From NCBI GenBank assembly GCA_009741485.1, contig CM019217.1, positions 44,426,873 through 44,490,872 of the forward strand: a stretch of 64,000 bases of DNA, written 5' to 3'. The notes below the pieces were generated by a model. It saw only the letters and a program-made list of their open reading frames with translations, made no database searches and was not told where the DNA came from. The DNA is from Malurus cyaneus samueli. Its lineage: Eukaryota > Chordata > Aves > Passeriformes > Maluridae. The stretch's first letter is position 1. Every line of letters starts with the position of its first letter. The translations under genes and the position numbers were made by a program. Shown here one piece after another: positions 45,101 through 59,040 of this stretch.

Positions 45101-48100
45101 TAAGCAGCAGCTACTTCCTTACCTGGCCATCATTTTCCTCCTATTGCTCTGCTACTGCATCAATGCTACCACTGCTGCCAGGACTCCACCAAATGCCAGC
45201 ATTGCCCCAAAGGAACAGAAAGGGCCTTGGGCAGCTTTGCACCTCTGCATCAGTAAAATCAGGGAGGCTTGTTTGACACGACTCATGCATCAGCAGGCAC
45301 GAGGGCCTTCTCTGCACTGCACCACCACTGCACTCGTTTCTGAACCACCGAATTGATATATTGGGAGTACACATTAAATCACCCAAGATAAGCAGACACA
45401 GAAAACATGTTTTCCAAGTAAAGTTTCTTATACTGAAAAGTGGCAATTTTTGCCTTGATGTCATCATAGGTGGATTGAGTTGGGATGATATTTTTCTGCC
45501 TGTTTATATTTGCATCTCTCTGACAGATGGAATGTAATAGCAGCAGCATAGGCCAAACAGAGGATTATTCTCGTGTAGGGAATAATGATGATCGCAAATG
45601 GTAAAATGAAGTGAAAGTTCAAATTTAGCTCATCGAGACATGATTTTCTCCCTGCCACCAAAAACTTGGCAATAACTGCTCCCTGCTTCTGATCCTTTTT
45701 GAATGCAGCCAAAGAAATCCACCTAGAGAAAAAAAGTGAGATTTCAGCATGGGATTTCCAAAAATCATCTAAGGCACTTCAGAGCATAGCTGGGCAGGAA
45801 CTCTCATGTTTCTACACAAACAATACCAACCTTTAGAATGTACCTAGGGAACATTTGTTCCCTGAAGCAATAAAAATTTAAATTATCTGTGTTTCCTACC
45901 AAACAGGATTTTCAGGATTTCCTTTTGAATAAATCAATGCTGCTAGACTACTCCATAGCTGAGGAGTGTGGGAACTGCAGCTTTGGGAAGCTGCAAGCTT
46001 TGCAGCTCTAGGAATTTAGGCTCATGAGGTGTCACAAGCCAGAAAAGGAAAAGTTTCAGCTGCCAACCAGCAGGTACAAAACCAAAGAATTTGGGAAAAA
46101 TGACAGTTTACCTTACTGCCTTCAAAAGGCTAAACAGACATGAAACCAACTCTCCTGAGATTTTTTTGAAAGTACAAACTGTTTAGGGGTTTTTTTTGGT
46201 TGGTTGAGGGCTGTTTGTTTGTGTTTTTATTAAGAAAAATTGAGGCTTGAAACTTGATTCTGAATGAAATCTATGAGTTTATGCCACTTAGGTAATTTAG
46301 AAAATCTGACGCTGATATGAATCCTGACACTAATATGAAATCCTGTCACTAATATGAAAAAACACCTGCAGAGAAAGATTAATATAGGAGGGTAAGTTCA
46401 TCTCTGCATTCCATAAACTCAGTTATAATTACCAGATTTCTGTGACAATATATTATAGTACCAAAAGGAATTGCAACCTATTGACAGCTTTTTGGTCCCA
46501 AGAGAAGCAAGGAAAGTCCAGCATCACGTTGTGAAGCTTACCTGGACTGTTAGGTACTTGCCAGACCAGTATATTTTTGGGGTTCTCACTCCTAACCCTT
46601 CCTTGTACATTGAAGATTTTTCAAAGATTTACACAAAGGCTACAAACTCTATTGACAATTCATCTCCATCCTGCTTATTAGATAACTTGTGACTGTGCAT
46701 AAATGAAATACAAGATCCAGCCAAGAAATGGCTGGTCACCTCTGAGGGGGAATAAAAGCATGAATATTTGGGGGCTGTCTAAAGAGAAATATTTCAAAAA
46801 TAATTTTAAAAAAAGTTCTACATAGTTTTAAAATTATTTTCTTCCTCAGATGCAATACTCCAATAGAGGAGAAGTTACATATCCATGTCAACACTTAGCT
46901 ACAAAGCCATGCAAATATTTAAACTGAGATGGAGATCCTTGGAAGAAAAAACACCTGTTCAAGGCTTCAAAAATTTTATTAAATTATAACTTTCTACCCT
47001 CTATGATATTCTTACTTACCATAGGAAACAGTAGGTAAGGCACCAAATTAAATGATCAACACTGCCACAAGGCATAGTGCAATAAAGAATCCATTATCTA
47101 AATCATTTTATATCTAAGCAAAGGGAAAATGTAAAGACATTTACATTAGTGTCTGATATGAATGTACACCCTGCATTACTGAGGGGGAAATGATAGTACA
47201 GCTGTCCATTCTGTGTGATCACAATACTGGGCCACACATTTATCAAACTGCCCCTTCTATTTAAAAATATATTAAATATGTGCATGAATTCTGCATTATT
47301 AGGTAGCAACAAAGTCAAGAAATTTTTTTCTACTAATTTTTATTTGCCATCAATACAAAATTGGGGTCTGAGAAGTTATTCCAAATCATATTTTTTCCAC
47401 TGAACTTCTACACAAAGTCTATGTGTTCCTTTCTTTATTACCACAGAGTCAATCACACGATGCAATTCAGATGATAACCATATTAGGGTCTCTTTTTCTA
47501 CTCTTTTTCAAAGCTCTGAAAAAGGAAAAACATGCAAATGCTGATCTGGACATTTTTTAAATGTGGAAATTTTCTTGCTCAAGGACATTTCTACAAGACA
47601 CAATAAGATGAAACAAAATGGGCCAAATTTTGCTTATTTTATTCATGTGCACAGTTCAGCTGAAAGAAGCCTGACTGCCTCTTAAACAGACCCCATAATC
47701 TGAGAAATCCATATGCAGCAAACTGAAAACTAAAATGGAAGATGGAGTGAAATCAAAGAGTATTCTTTGGTCCATAGTTGGACCATCTGGCAGTAACTTC
47801 CCTGCTGTCAGCATATTACGAGACACCTTCACGGATGGACTACGAGTGACTCAGCTGCACTTCCTCTGCTCCTTGTTTGTTCCTGAACAGCAATTTCCTA
47901 CTTAATACCATGGGACACCGATGGACCAGCACTATGAAAAAGTTAATGGGATGCAGTGCTCCCCAACAGTGCCTTGGTTTATTAGAGCATTCACAGCTTT
48001 TACTTTAAAAGAGAACAGGTCTTGTCTAAATGCTGTCTCTAATATCTATTCAGAAGATGCCACTCTGCCTTTTAAAGGTTAAGTTCATCATCAAGCAAAG

Positions 48101-51100
48101 AAGTAGAGAGTAAAAAAAAAATTCCCATCAAAATCATTAAATTAGATTGATATGGGGACTACATTCTGCTGACCACAATTTGTGAATGAATACATAGCTG
48201 GCATAATTTATCATCATACTCCCTATGTTAATAAAACACTATAAAATGATTATAACATGTACTGCCATGTCAGGTCACATTCAAGATAGTTGATGAATGC
48301 TCAAAAACTGTTAAAATGCAAGGAAAAGACAGCCCTATCAAAATGAGAACAGCCCTTTAAGAACATTATTTCAGTGCTTCTCAATTGCTATTACCAACTC
48401 AGCTGGTGAGAAGTGGGATACCAAAGTAATTTTCCTTTCTTGCATAAAATGACAATGGTTGACTCCTTTCTTTTTTTCACAGAAACCACTGTATTATTCA
48501 TTTTGTTTCCATTCGTATTCCAGGAAGATCTGCTTTTGTAAACAGCCACCGAAATGAAAACCCATGCATACATTAAAAAATACTAAAGGCTAAATAAAAA
48601 TAAACAGATGAGAATTTCTCACCCAGATTGCACATGACTGAGCTCTCTCACTTCACCATGATTAGAATTTTCTTTCAGAAAATAAAGCGAGACAGAACTA
48701 CAACTTTCATTTTCACAGCTCCCTAATAACGATACATCCTAGAAATAATTGTCTGCTATAGCCTTATAGCAAGTATTTTTATAACAGTCTATCCAGTTAG
48801 AAGTCATATCATTTGACTGGAGAACAGTATATGTAATGCCTGCATTAAGAATAGGAAAATAACATTAATTAATACCATGCTGTAAGTTTGAGGAGTATGG
48901 GAGAATTTAGAACAAATTTTGCAACAATGGTAAATGAGTGACATGGACCTAAAGGCAAAATGGGCTAAAATTTAGAGTTCTCCAGATTGACATGGTAAGA
49001 TATTCCATATTTTATACAAAGACCAAAAAAATTCAGTTAGTCTTACATAGGTAGATTTCAGTAAAGCATTTCCAGTGGAAACAATATGTCAGTTGAGAAA
49101 GATAGTGGGTAGGCAGCCTATGCAAAAAAAAAAAAAAGAAAAAAAAAAATCGGCAACAAGAAGTTTAAAGGGAAAAATTTCAGACAGCAGGAAGCTTGGC
49201 TACTGCAGTTTTTTCAAGGATAAATCTAGTTTAGTATTTTCTTTAATAATGTTGGCATGAACAACTGGGCTAACTAGAGGCAGTGATGTGGGGTGTTGTT
49301 GCCAACATAGGAGGAGGATTGCAATACCTACCCCAGAACAAATGGATTTCTTTGGTGACAAGAACAATAGAAATGTGAAATGAGTCCCACATGAACAAAA
49401 AATTATTGTGAGTCTGCACTTGGGAGTGAACTGCAAATACTGCTGTGAGAACCTGAGAGCTCATCAGTAAGAAATTACTAAGGTGGAGAATGAATGATCT
49501 GTAAGATTCAGCTATGAAAGAGACAGATGTAATGCTAGGAAGCATCACTCAAGGTATTTTCTGTAGATAGAAAAGTATTAATGCCATGGTACAAGGGCTT
49601 TCTTTCCAAAACTGAACATGATAATGTATTCAACATTTAAGACACAGATTCACAAACCAGAACAGGGCAGAAAAGTGCTGCCACAACCATTCAGAAGTGC
49701 ACATCTTAAAGGAGAAGGACACCAAAGATGAGATGTTTAGACTGATAGTCAACTGGGATGTTACCTGCAGGGGAAAGAGTAAAAAAAGGTATGAACTGGC
49801 CACTGGGCTGAACATTAGCAATGGTTTCTCAGCTATTAGGACAATTTGGTTGCAGAAGAGCCAATCAGAGAATCTGAAGCCAAGAAACCCAGTCCAGGCT
49901 GCTGGATACAACGTGCAGTACTCCCTGCCCCTCCATACCCCCAAAGAGACCTCAGATTTAAACACATTTTATGCACTAATGATGCCTGCCAGTGCTGCAG
50001 TGAGAGAGCAAAAGAAGAAAGTGCTCCAAATGCCTTATCCATTAGAAAACAGAGTCCCTACATTAATGGCAGTGCTTGATATGTTATAGCTTGAAACAGC
50101 AAAGGACTCAAGCTGATGCTTTCAACCCTGTGTGTGAGTGTGCTGGATTGCATTTATTTATAAATAAAGTAAATAATAACAATATCCATGAAATAGAAGA
50201 GAAGCAAGAAAAGCCTGCAATTTTATTTACTTTATCACATTTCAGCAATCAAAACCAGTAAAGAGCAATTTAGAAGAGATTAGTGGGTGCTAATGCTTTC
50301 CACTGCATTAGAGGACATTTTCACAGAAATACTGACAGCGTGTCTCAGGGAATGACACTGATAAATAAAGACAGAGTAGTGAATCCAAAGAAATGCAGAG
50401 CTTCTCTAGAAGAATTCCAGGGTAATGAAGCAAATTACTTCTGTGTATAATGTCTGAAGTAGTTTTTTTCTTTTCCAAAGTGTGCTTATTCCTAAAAAAA
50501 ACCCCAAGGCACTAATGAGAGCAGATGTAACAGACCTTACCCTATCAGTACAGCTAACTAAGCACAGCACACACTATGCTGTCCAGCTAGGATGGCTGGC
50601 TTATAAACTTTACAGCAAACAAATTCCTAAATTATCACATTCTTAACATATATTTGAGTATTAACATTCAATATTTTTTTAGTTAACTTTGCTAAGGAAA
50701 GTAACTTCATGCTGGTGAAGTATGAAGTATTTAGTATTATTCAATACTAAATATTAGCAGTGATGTGTCTGTCCCTGCTCTACTCAGAGTTAAAAAGAAG
50801 TCCTTAGGAGTCGTACAGCACCTCTTACTATCAATTGGCATCAAAAAGCTGGGGATGGGTGGGTTTGCTTTGTTTCTCCTGGAGGGGAATTTCTGGCAGC
50901 TGGTAACTACTCACACAGATGCACATTTGCCATATAGGACTGAAAAAAAGGGCGAAGAAAAATGGAAGAAAAATAAATCAGCTATTTTTCCAGGAAGGAC
51001 ATTTAACATTGACAGCAAATTCCAAGGTGTGTTTAGTTCAGCTTGTCTGGGCCTGACAGCATGATCTCACCTGTGCAGAGCAGCTTCGTCCCCAAACTCA

Positions 51101-54100
51101 CTGCAGACCTAAACACTCAGCCTTGAGAGCTGAGGGAGTCTGCTCGAGAAAGTACTATTAATTTCTGAGGTGAAAAACCAGAGATTGACACTCATGCTTA
51201 TTTAGCACAGTAAGTCCATTCAACAGCACTCAGGGACAAGCCAAACAAAAATGAGGTTTGTCCTCTTGAGTGCACATACAGGGAAGATTACAATGCACAC
51301 CATTCTGTGCATCAAACACGAATCACACCACACCGTGTGAATGTGTTTCTGGGATTATCAGGAGGTCTGAGATTCCCTGGATGCACACAGGGACAGGAAA
51401 AGAACAGACTGAAGGAACAATTAGCCTGCTTCTCATTGAACAGCTTCCATGGCTCACACAAATCAATTTAACATGGCTGTTATGTGCATAAAAAAAAAAT
51501 CCCAAACAAAATCCAGCACTGCTGAAACTTGATGCTTGCACAATACACACTCTCCTGAGTAATCTGCAGCATCCAGACTTTGCCACTGCGTGAGTCCCAT
51601 CCCTGCAAAGGGAGGTTAATACGCATCAGCGAGAGAAAGAATATTCTTTTCTTTCTCACAGCTTTGGCTGGGACATGATGCAAAACAACAGCTTTCTTAC
51701 TCTACCAGCAGAAAATTTCCCCACTTCATTCTGCAAAACCACTCCATGAGCATTTGTTAACTCATTCAGCACCCCTGCACTAGACCCCCTTTCTAAGCCC
51801 TGCCTGAATTGTGTGATGAGGGCACGGCATCATTTTATTCTGGAGCCAGCAGAGCCCTGTGAGGTATCGGTCACAGATTTTGAAATGCAGTGGGAGCTGC
51901 TGTTGCCCAGGATTCCTGCAGCACTGCTGAACAGGTGGGCCAAGAGGATGAAAGATGCACAGCTGAACCCTGAGGTCACCAGAAAATGGGAGACTTCCTT
52001 ACGACAGAGACAAGAATTTGTCTCCATGATAAGGAGGGTCTATTGGGTCAAAGCAACCATGTTGAGGCCAACAGGGTCTGGAACACTGCATGAGACCAGC
52101 AAGGAAGATTTTTATTCATCTTCATTTGCCTGAAGTAGGCCAGGATTTACTGAGGGGAGTTCAGTTTTAAAGACTTTCCCAAGTGCCTTGAACACACCGT
52201 TGGAAGCTCCCACAGCCCAGGGTGGTACTCCTTCAAAGTAGGAAGGAAACGTGGCATGACAGGGTGCAGGGGCAGGCATGTCTTTTTATTGCTTTCTTCT
52301 TACAATTATGGCCTGGGGATCTCTGAATTTTGCAACTTGTAAACAAACATAGCAAAAGTTAATTAAAAGGAGGAGGAATGTGCAGTTGCTAAGACTAAGG
52401 TAAAGTGTATCACAGCAAGTGGAAGAGCAAAAGCTTTGCAGAAGTGTTGGACTTAGCAAATACTTTGCACACTGAAGGCTTAAAAATGTTTTCGTTTTTT
52501 GTATGTTATGTAAGTCTACTGCATCAATAACTACAGAACTGGTTCCTCCTATTTCTTGTCCTTAAGTCTTGTCACTGCAGCTCATCTTTAAACCAAACCG
52601 ATTTTTTTTTTACCCCAAAGTACGCAGTCCACTGACTGCAGTGCCTTGGAATCACACCTATGCACTATTTTAAAATGTTTTGTATACCTCTATGGAAGAT
52701 AAAGAATAAGGAAATCTGGAATTTGAGATTAAGCCAGCAGAATTTTCCAGTTCATCTTCCGGCATAAAAAACTTCATTTATCTTTTGCAAAAACCCTACT
52801 AATTTCCCATTGTCAGATAGCATGGCTGCAAATGAACACTGTGCCTCTGCAGTTGTTGAGCTCAGAGACTGCTGTATCCAGATTTGCAGCTGCACAGCCA
52901 GATGGCTCCAAGTGAGATGCCCCATTGTGAAGCAATAGGGGCTGGAAGAAAGGAGGAGTATTAGAAAAGAAAATCTAAGGATTTCTCCAGAAGGAATTTC
53001 ACTTGAGTGGCTACAGACCTGTTTCTCTGCTCAGAATGAAAGATGGAGCGAGAGGACATGACCACACGAGCCCATGAGGACCAGCCCTACAAGTGAAGTC
53101 CAGGATGACAGAAGCCTTTTCCAAAGTTTAGGCAGCAGCATATCACCACCACAAATCTATTCCTTCACAGGACAAAGAAGGACTTCCTCACTGACATACA
53201 AAATGTCCTAACTTTGAGTGAGTATTCAACTACTGCAGTGCTGGTAGAATTAGAATCTGCTGTAAAGGAGGAGGCAAAGTGCCAGCTCGTACAGCCTGAC
53301 AACTCAAGGACAATTCCTGCTGGATTCAATCAGCTGAGGTTCAGAGATTGGCCACATGACAACTGCCACTTAACAACCAACAAAAGAGTTATTTTTTTCA
53401 TGCTGATTCAAAACCTAGATGATTCCTCCAGAAGATTCGTCATCAGTAACACTGAAGGAGTATAAAACAAATGTGAACCTCCTTCCTTCAGTGAGAAAGG
53501 GCATTTTTTTTTTCTTCCAATATTGTTATGACGTTCCACTGTGATTCAGGATACCCAGATTCCCTGGCTTTACTGGTCATTTGGCAAGGAGACATGAGCT
53601 AATTACTCCTCAAGAAGGAAAATGACAGTGGAGCATGCATTTGGAAGGCAGAAGGACAGGACAAGTTCGTGAGGTGCTGAGCAAAATCTGTTTCCTGTGA
53701 TAACTGCTTGCTGCTTTTTAATATCATCTGTGATGTCAGAGACTGATCTGCACCCACAGAGGCAAAGACAATAAGGACAGCAATTGCATAAGTACTGCTG
53801 CAGATTCTTCTTACTCTGGACTCAGGGAAGGACTTGCTGAAAGGCGATGCACAAACCAGTTAGACATGCAGTGCTGTTATCCATCAAACTAGCTTGTAGC
53901 CAAGGTCTTGGAGGGCAGCAGAATCAGTGCAAGCAGTTTCAAAAGCCTCTGCTGTTTTGCATTATGAATGACAGCCTAAAATGAGGTCAGCTTTTGTCTG
54001 CAACAACTATTTTACCAGACTGTCAGATAGTTCCTCTCAGAATACAGGGTTTTATTAGATGGGTGCACAACAAATGAAATGTACCAAAGCTTACCACAAA

Positions 54101-55676
54101 GAACTTGGCCTCTGCTTCTGTTATAGCGGAACTCAAGGTACTTTCATAAGTTTTGGTCTAAATGTCATACATGCACTGTAAGAGAACAATACTCATTTCT
54201 CTAAAAGCACCTTGAATTTCAGTGTAGAAATGTAGGAAGTGGAAGAACACTATGAGCAGTCTCCAGAAGCTGCTGAGGTCAAGATTTGCAGGGTGTGGTA
54301 ATGCTCCAAACCCAATTTTCATCCTTTCAGGCCACTGCAAAGTCACTAAAGTCTCAGAGCATTAGTTCTAGGCCCAGTCTTCAACTATTTTCACGGCCAA
54401 GGTTCCCATGTTCAGAGTAGCAGACAGCTAGCTGAGTGGCGAGTGTAGCATCTGCCCTGCCCCGCTGAAAAGTAACACTTTTGTTTAACTAAAAGCATTG
54501 AACCAGCCTGGTGTTGATGAAAAATACAATGGTGTGTGACATAATGTAAAGTGGTGGCACAAGTCTTTGAGCTGCATTACTGCATCTGCTCAAAACAGCA
54601 AAGGTAAAAGCTACGAGCCCAGCAGCAAGGCAGAGGGCTGTAATTCCATGAAGGCCAGGTGAAGGGCAGGTTACGGACAACAAGGAGCAATTCAATTTGG
54701 TTACACTAGCTAAGGTAAAATTTACAATGGCTATCAATCCTCAGGCTTTAAGGCATAAACTGAGCACCATCTGGGGCCAGAAAGAAATTTCCCTCTGTGG
54801 TACACTATAACACAATTGGCTGCGTGTATTTCTTCCTCTGAATTATCACATATTGGTTACTGTCAGAGACAAGATAGGAGGCTGTACGGATCACTGGTCT
54901 GTTCCAAAGCAGCAATTTCTTTGCCGTTCGTTTTCTTCGCTGTCCTTACAGATTGCAATAATGTTATTAATGCTGCAGCAGTCATTTTCCGATATATGGT
55001 AACAGACCCTCTGAATCTGAAACAAACACCGATAGAAACTTAAATGACTCCAACAACTAATCAAAAGCACTAGTCTACACTTTTATGGAGTCTGAGTGAT
55101 TTACTAGTTCTGTTTTTGGAAAACAAATATCACAATCTAATTACTTGTACTTTTGAATTACACATAAAGCACATTATCTAGCATTCAATTTAACAATAGC
55201 AATAGTATGAAGAAAAAAAGCACCAATGATGTTTTAAAAAGTAATTTGGAATTCAGCTTTGAATTTTTTTTAGAGGAAAGAAGTGAGCATTGTCTTCCTG
55301 ACTGAGATTTATTAACACTCCCCCTTTCCATTATCTGAACATTTCACTTGCCCTAAAGCACATCTGTAAAGACAGTGAGAGACTGCACGCATTTTCTATA
55401 TCCATAAATTACAGATGTTGCTCTGAGCTACTCATCTATCAAGACAATTTTGCATAAGAGCAAGACCAACCTGAAAAGTATCCATCTAACAGAGAATATA
55501 GAAAATAATTAGTGAAAGCATGCAGTCTGCAGATATAATTTGCCTTACCAGGAACATTCTTTACCCAAAGCTTTATAACAGAGTGACAGAACGCAGGCAA
55601 GCAAATCAAAGCCCAAACAACACTTCTGGGTATCAAAACGAAGAATTTGATGCATCAGTAACATACTGTTGTATAT
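39111..55676. other. Intergenic, no gene seen
   Basis: About 16.5 kb of AT-rich DNA holds short homopolymers (for example a T run around 41,480-41,499 and A runs near 49,123-49,149) and a small 22-bp-scale triplication at 46,308-46,356. The frames in it, including a 106-codon one at 51,813-52,133, show no recognisable domain and no splice context. I found no tRNA-like cloverleaf or complete transposon. Confidence 0.55.
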
Positions 55677-55692
55677 ACACACACACACACAC
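55677..55692. repeat. (AC)8 microsatellite
   Basis: Eight AC dinucleotides follow GTATAT. This is a short ordinary dinucleotide repeat. Confidence 0.95.
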
Positions 55693-58684
55693 CTATGAGA
55701 AACTCAGTAAAGAGGATATGAATAATTTCATGACACCTTCTGTATTGAATAACTTACGCCAGCTAATATTTTCCAACTAATAACATTATGCCATGTATTT
55801 TATGGGTTAGCATATCTGCTGCAGCTTGCCTACATACATCAGAATTTTGTTTCCATGAACAAACTGTGTGCACCTATGGAGGAATGGAAGACTTGTGTGT
55901 AACGCAATCTGTGATTATCCTAAAGCTGAAGTGTACAGAACAAAAGGCAAACTGAGGATTAAATGCAAGCAGGAGTTTTACAAAGAAAGATTCTGCCATC
56001 ACTGTGCCCAGTTGCTGTATTTTAACCTTTCCATAAGCAATCAAAAAAGGAATAAATGCTGAGAAAGCAGACAACAAGATTAAGAACATATAGAGTCTTC
56101 TAGGTTGCACAAAATACACAACATGACTTAACATAAAGAGGGAAAACAGTACTCGGTGGGGTAAATGAAAGACGCACACTCAAACCCTTAATGCCAATCA
56201 CATGCCTATCCTAAACAGAAGACAAATACTGCATTGCTACGTTCAGAGCTGGCTGAAAGGAAAAAAAGACAGAGCTTTCATGTGCAGAAAAATACCCCTT
56301 CTTCTCTGCAATTTGCATTTCAGAAGTAATAAAATACCCCGGGTTCCTCCAGGTTCTCGCTCTTGTACAATCTCTGAAAGAGCCACTCTTTTCCTTTATT
56401 TTGTAACATGTTTTTTGTAAAGATGAAACTACAGGTTTCTAAGCCTGTGAGGCAAGTTGTTGGTTTTCTTTTCCTCCCTCCTCATCCAAAACAGAAATCT
56501 TCTCTGGAAAGAAGGGTACTTCAGTACTGTACCGACTTATGCAAATAGAAGACAAAATGATATGAAAGCAGCTGTAGTGCATGATGCAACAATATTTTAG
56601 GCTTGATTTCCCCACAGTCAAATGAAGAATGTGAAAGAATGAACAAGGAAAGGAAGATGAAACTACACTACAGTAGGAAATTAACAGCCACTTTTTCATA
56701 AAAATTATTTCCAGCTATAAAACAAGTTGTTTATATCAACAGTTCCATCTCCCAGCCCCAAGGAACCCAACTAAAATTTCTTGACTACCCACACTGCACC
56801 CAGTAGGCAGGACTTTCAAAACTGGATGTCTGTCAGACTTACATCAGCATGCATGTACTTAAGTGCCCTGATTTCCTTAAATGCTGAGCATCTAGTAATC
56901 CTCTACAGATTGGAACAAGAACTGGTGGGTAACCATCAGAGAGAGAATAGAAAAAAAAATTGCACTTATTTGGAAGCCTAAGTTTTAAACTTCCCTTTTA
57001 AAAAGTTACCTTGGTTTGCATCATTGCACTTAAAGGACTGAAAGTGAATCTGTTTGGAGTGCATCTGTACAACTCTCAATAGGTTGCAAAAATACCTGCT
57101 GAATAGAGACAGGCACTGCCTGTTTCAAATGTGAGTACATTTTTCCCACGACAGAATTCCTAGCCCTTGTGGATATGGAGAACAAGACACCAGAGTTAGA
57201 ATCATACCTAATTTTCTGGAAATCAGTGCCAGTACAATGCAGGGCACACTCCCCAAATAAGCACTTTAAAGGTTTAATGGTGCAATACACTGACATTAAA
57301 CCTTCTATTTAAAACATCACTGTTTCTCACACAGGTCAACCATTGTTCTTTAGACTTCCATATAACCAGCCTAGAAAGAGGAAAGACTCTGACCACTACA
57401 TTTTTTCATCATTACAACAAAATGTTTTGCTCAATGATAGTAACAGAAAAAAAACCCTGAACTTTATTTTATCTCTCTATTTTATTTTCTCGCATAGCAA
57501 GTAGATTTCACAAGGAGGTTAGTAATGAAACGCTAAAAATAACATTTACAGGATTAAAGTCAAAACCTGGAAAGGCAACAAATCATCTACTTAAACACAA
57601 AGAAATTGAGGGCCATTTAAGTGAGGCAACATCTTTGATCCACAGTCTCTCATCACCATTGAAATCTGAGAAAACATGAGAAACACGTTGTATGCCCCCT
57701 CAGGAAACTGAAATACAGTTAATTAAGAAACAGATTTTTGCCTTTTGATCCTTCTAATAATTCTCCCTCTTTCTCACTGGCATGTACACAGAGCGATAAG
57801 AGAATGAAGGGTTTAGGTCATTGTTGCTAAAGGCATTATTTTCTACAAGCCTTCCCTCCCACGGTGCTATGAAGAGCTTTCAGCTCTTGTCTGTCCTCAC
57901 TGCATATTATCCTTCTCATACACACACTGATGCTTGCAAATAAGGAATGTGGTTGACCTGGCAACAGGATGTTCCTTTCCCACTTTATCCACCATTTCCT
58001 TTAATAACATTAATCTGGGCTAAACAGTGTCCAGTTCTAGCCTTGCACAGTTTTGCATGTGTCTAGTTTTACCAAGTACAAATATCAATCCCCAAAACAC
58101 TCCATGTTGTGAGACACACTTCACTTCAGGAATGTGCTTCTGCCAAACAGGAAAATAGAACAGCATAATCAAAACCTTCTCTCAAACTTGTATACAATTC
58201 AGTATTACTTTAGGACATTTTTTCCCCAATATGTTTATCTGGAATCAAAAGGATTGAGAATTTTACCATGCAAAGAAGTTTCTGGGCAGGCAGGGGGCTT
58301 GTGAGAGGAAGGAAAAAAGGAGTCATAAGACTAGAGAAAGCAAGTGACCTGTCAAGGACAGACTGATCTATGAGAAATCTCTGATCAATGCATCAGTCTC
58401 CAAAGAGACTGATGTGATAGTGTTGTAAGTAAAGGAAAACCATATCCAATCTCTCCCAGCCCTGAAAAATGTGAGGAACATTGGTATCTGAAAGTCTTCA
58501 TTTGGGATGTCTAACCTGAAGTAAATTTACAAGGCCTTGATTTTCCAGAAAGGATGACAAGCATCATCTCAAAATATAAACCTTTGTTTAACAAAGGTCC
58601 TGAAAACCACAGCGAAACAGGAAGGTGAACTCGTGTTCCCATTCTGCTGAGATGATTATTTTTCTCATATTCTGTATTGATCCC
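55693..58684. other. Intergenic, no gene seen
   Basis: AT-rich unassigned sequence with no gene, RNA or transposon recognised. Confidence 0.55.
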
Positions 58685-59040
58685 TGGATAAGAAAAGGCT
58701 GAGGGGAGACCTCATTGTGATCTACAGCTTCCTCGAGAGGGGAAGAGGAGGGGACGGCACTGATCTCTTCTCTGTGGTGAGCAGTGACAGGACCTGAGGA
58801 AATGGCATGAAGTTGTGTCAAGGGAAGTTTAGCTTGGACATGAGAAAATGGCTTTACACCCAGAGGATGTTTGGGCACTGGAAGAGGCTCCCCAGGGAAG
58901 GAATCACAGCACCTGCTCAAGAAGCATTGGGACAACACTCTCAGGCAAATAATGAGATCATTGGAGTTGTCCTGTGCAGGGCCATCACACTTGGATGATG
59001 CTTGTGAGTTTGCTCCAACTCAGGACATTCTATGGTTTTG
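58685..59040 (+). mobile_element. CR1 LINE 3'-end fragment, plus strand
   Basis: The order of CR1 3' landmarks is preserved on the plus strand: GAAAAGGCTGAGGGGAGACC, TCATTGTGATCTACAGCTTC, CAGTGACAGGACCTGAGGAA, ATGGCATGAAGTTGTGTCAA, GGGAAGTTTAGCTTGGACAT, GGGCACTGGAAGAGGCTCCC, CAGGGAAGGAATCACAGCAC, and ATTCTATGGTTTTGT at the end. The element is 5'-truncated to about 355 bp and has no intact frame. Confidence 0.93.

Noticed and set aside
51813..52133. A 106-codon plus-strand frame in the intergenic region
   Set aside because: No recognisable domain, no splice or poly(A) context, and length within chance expectation.
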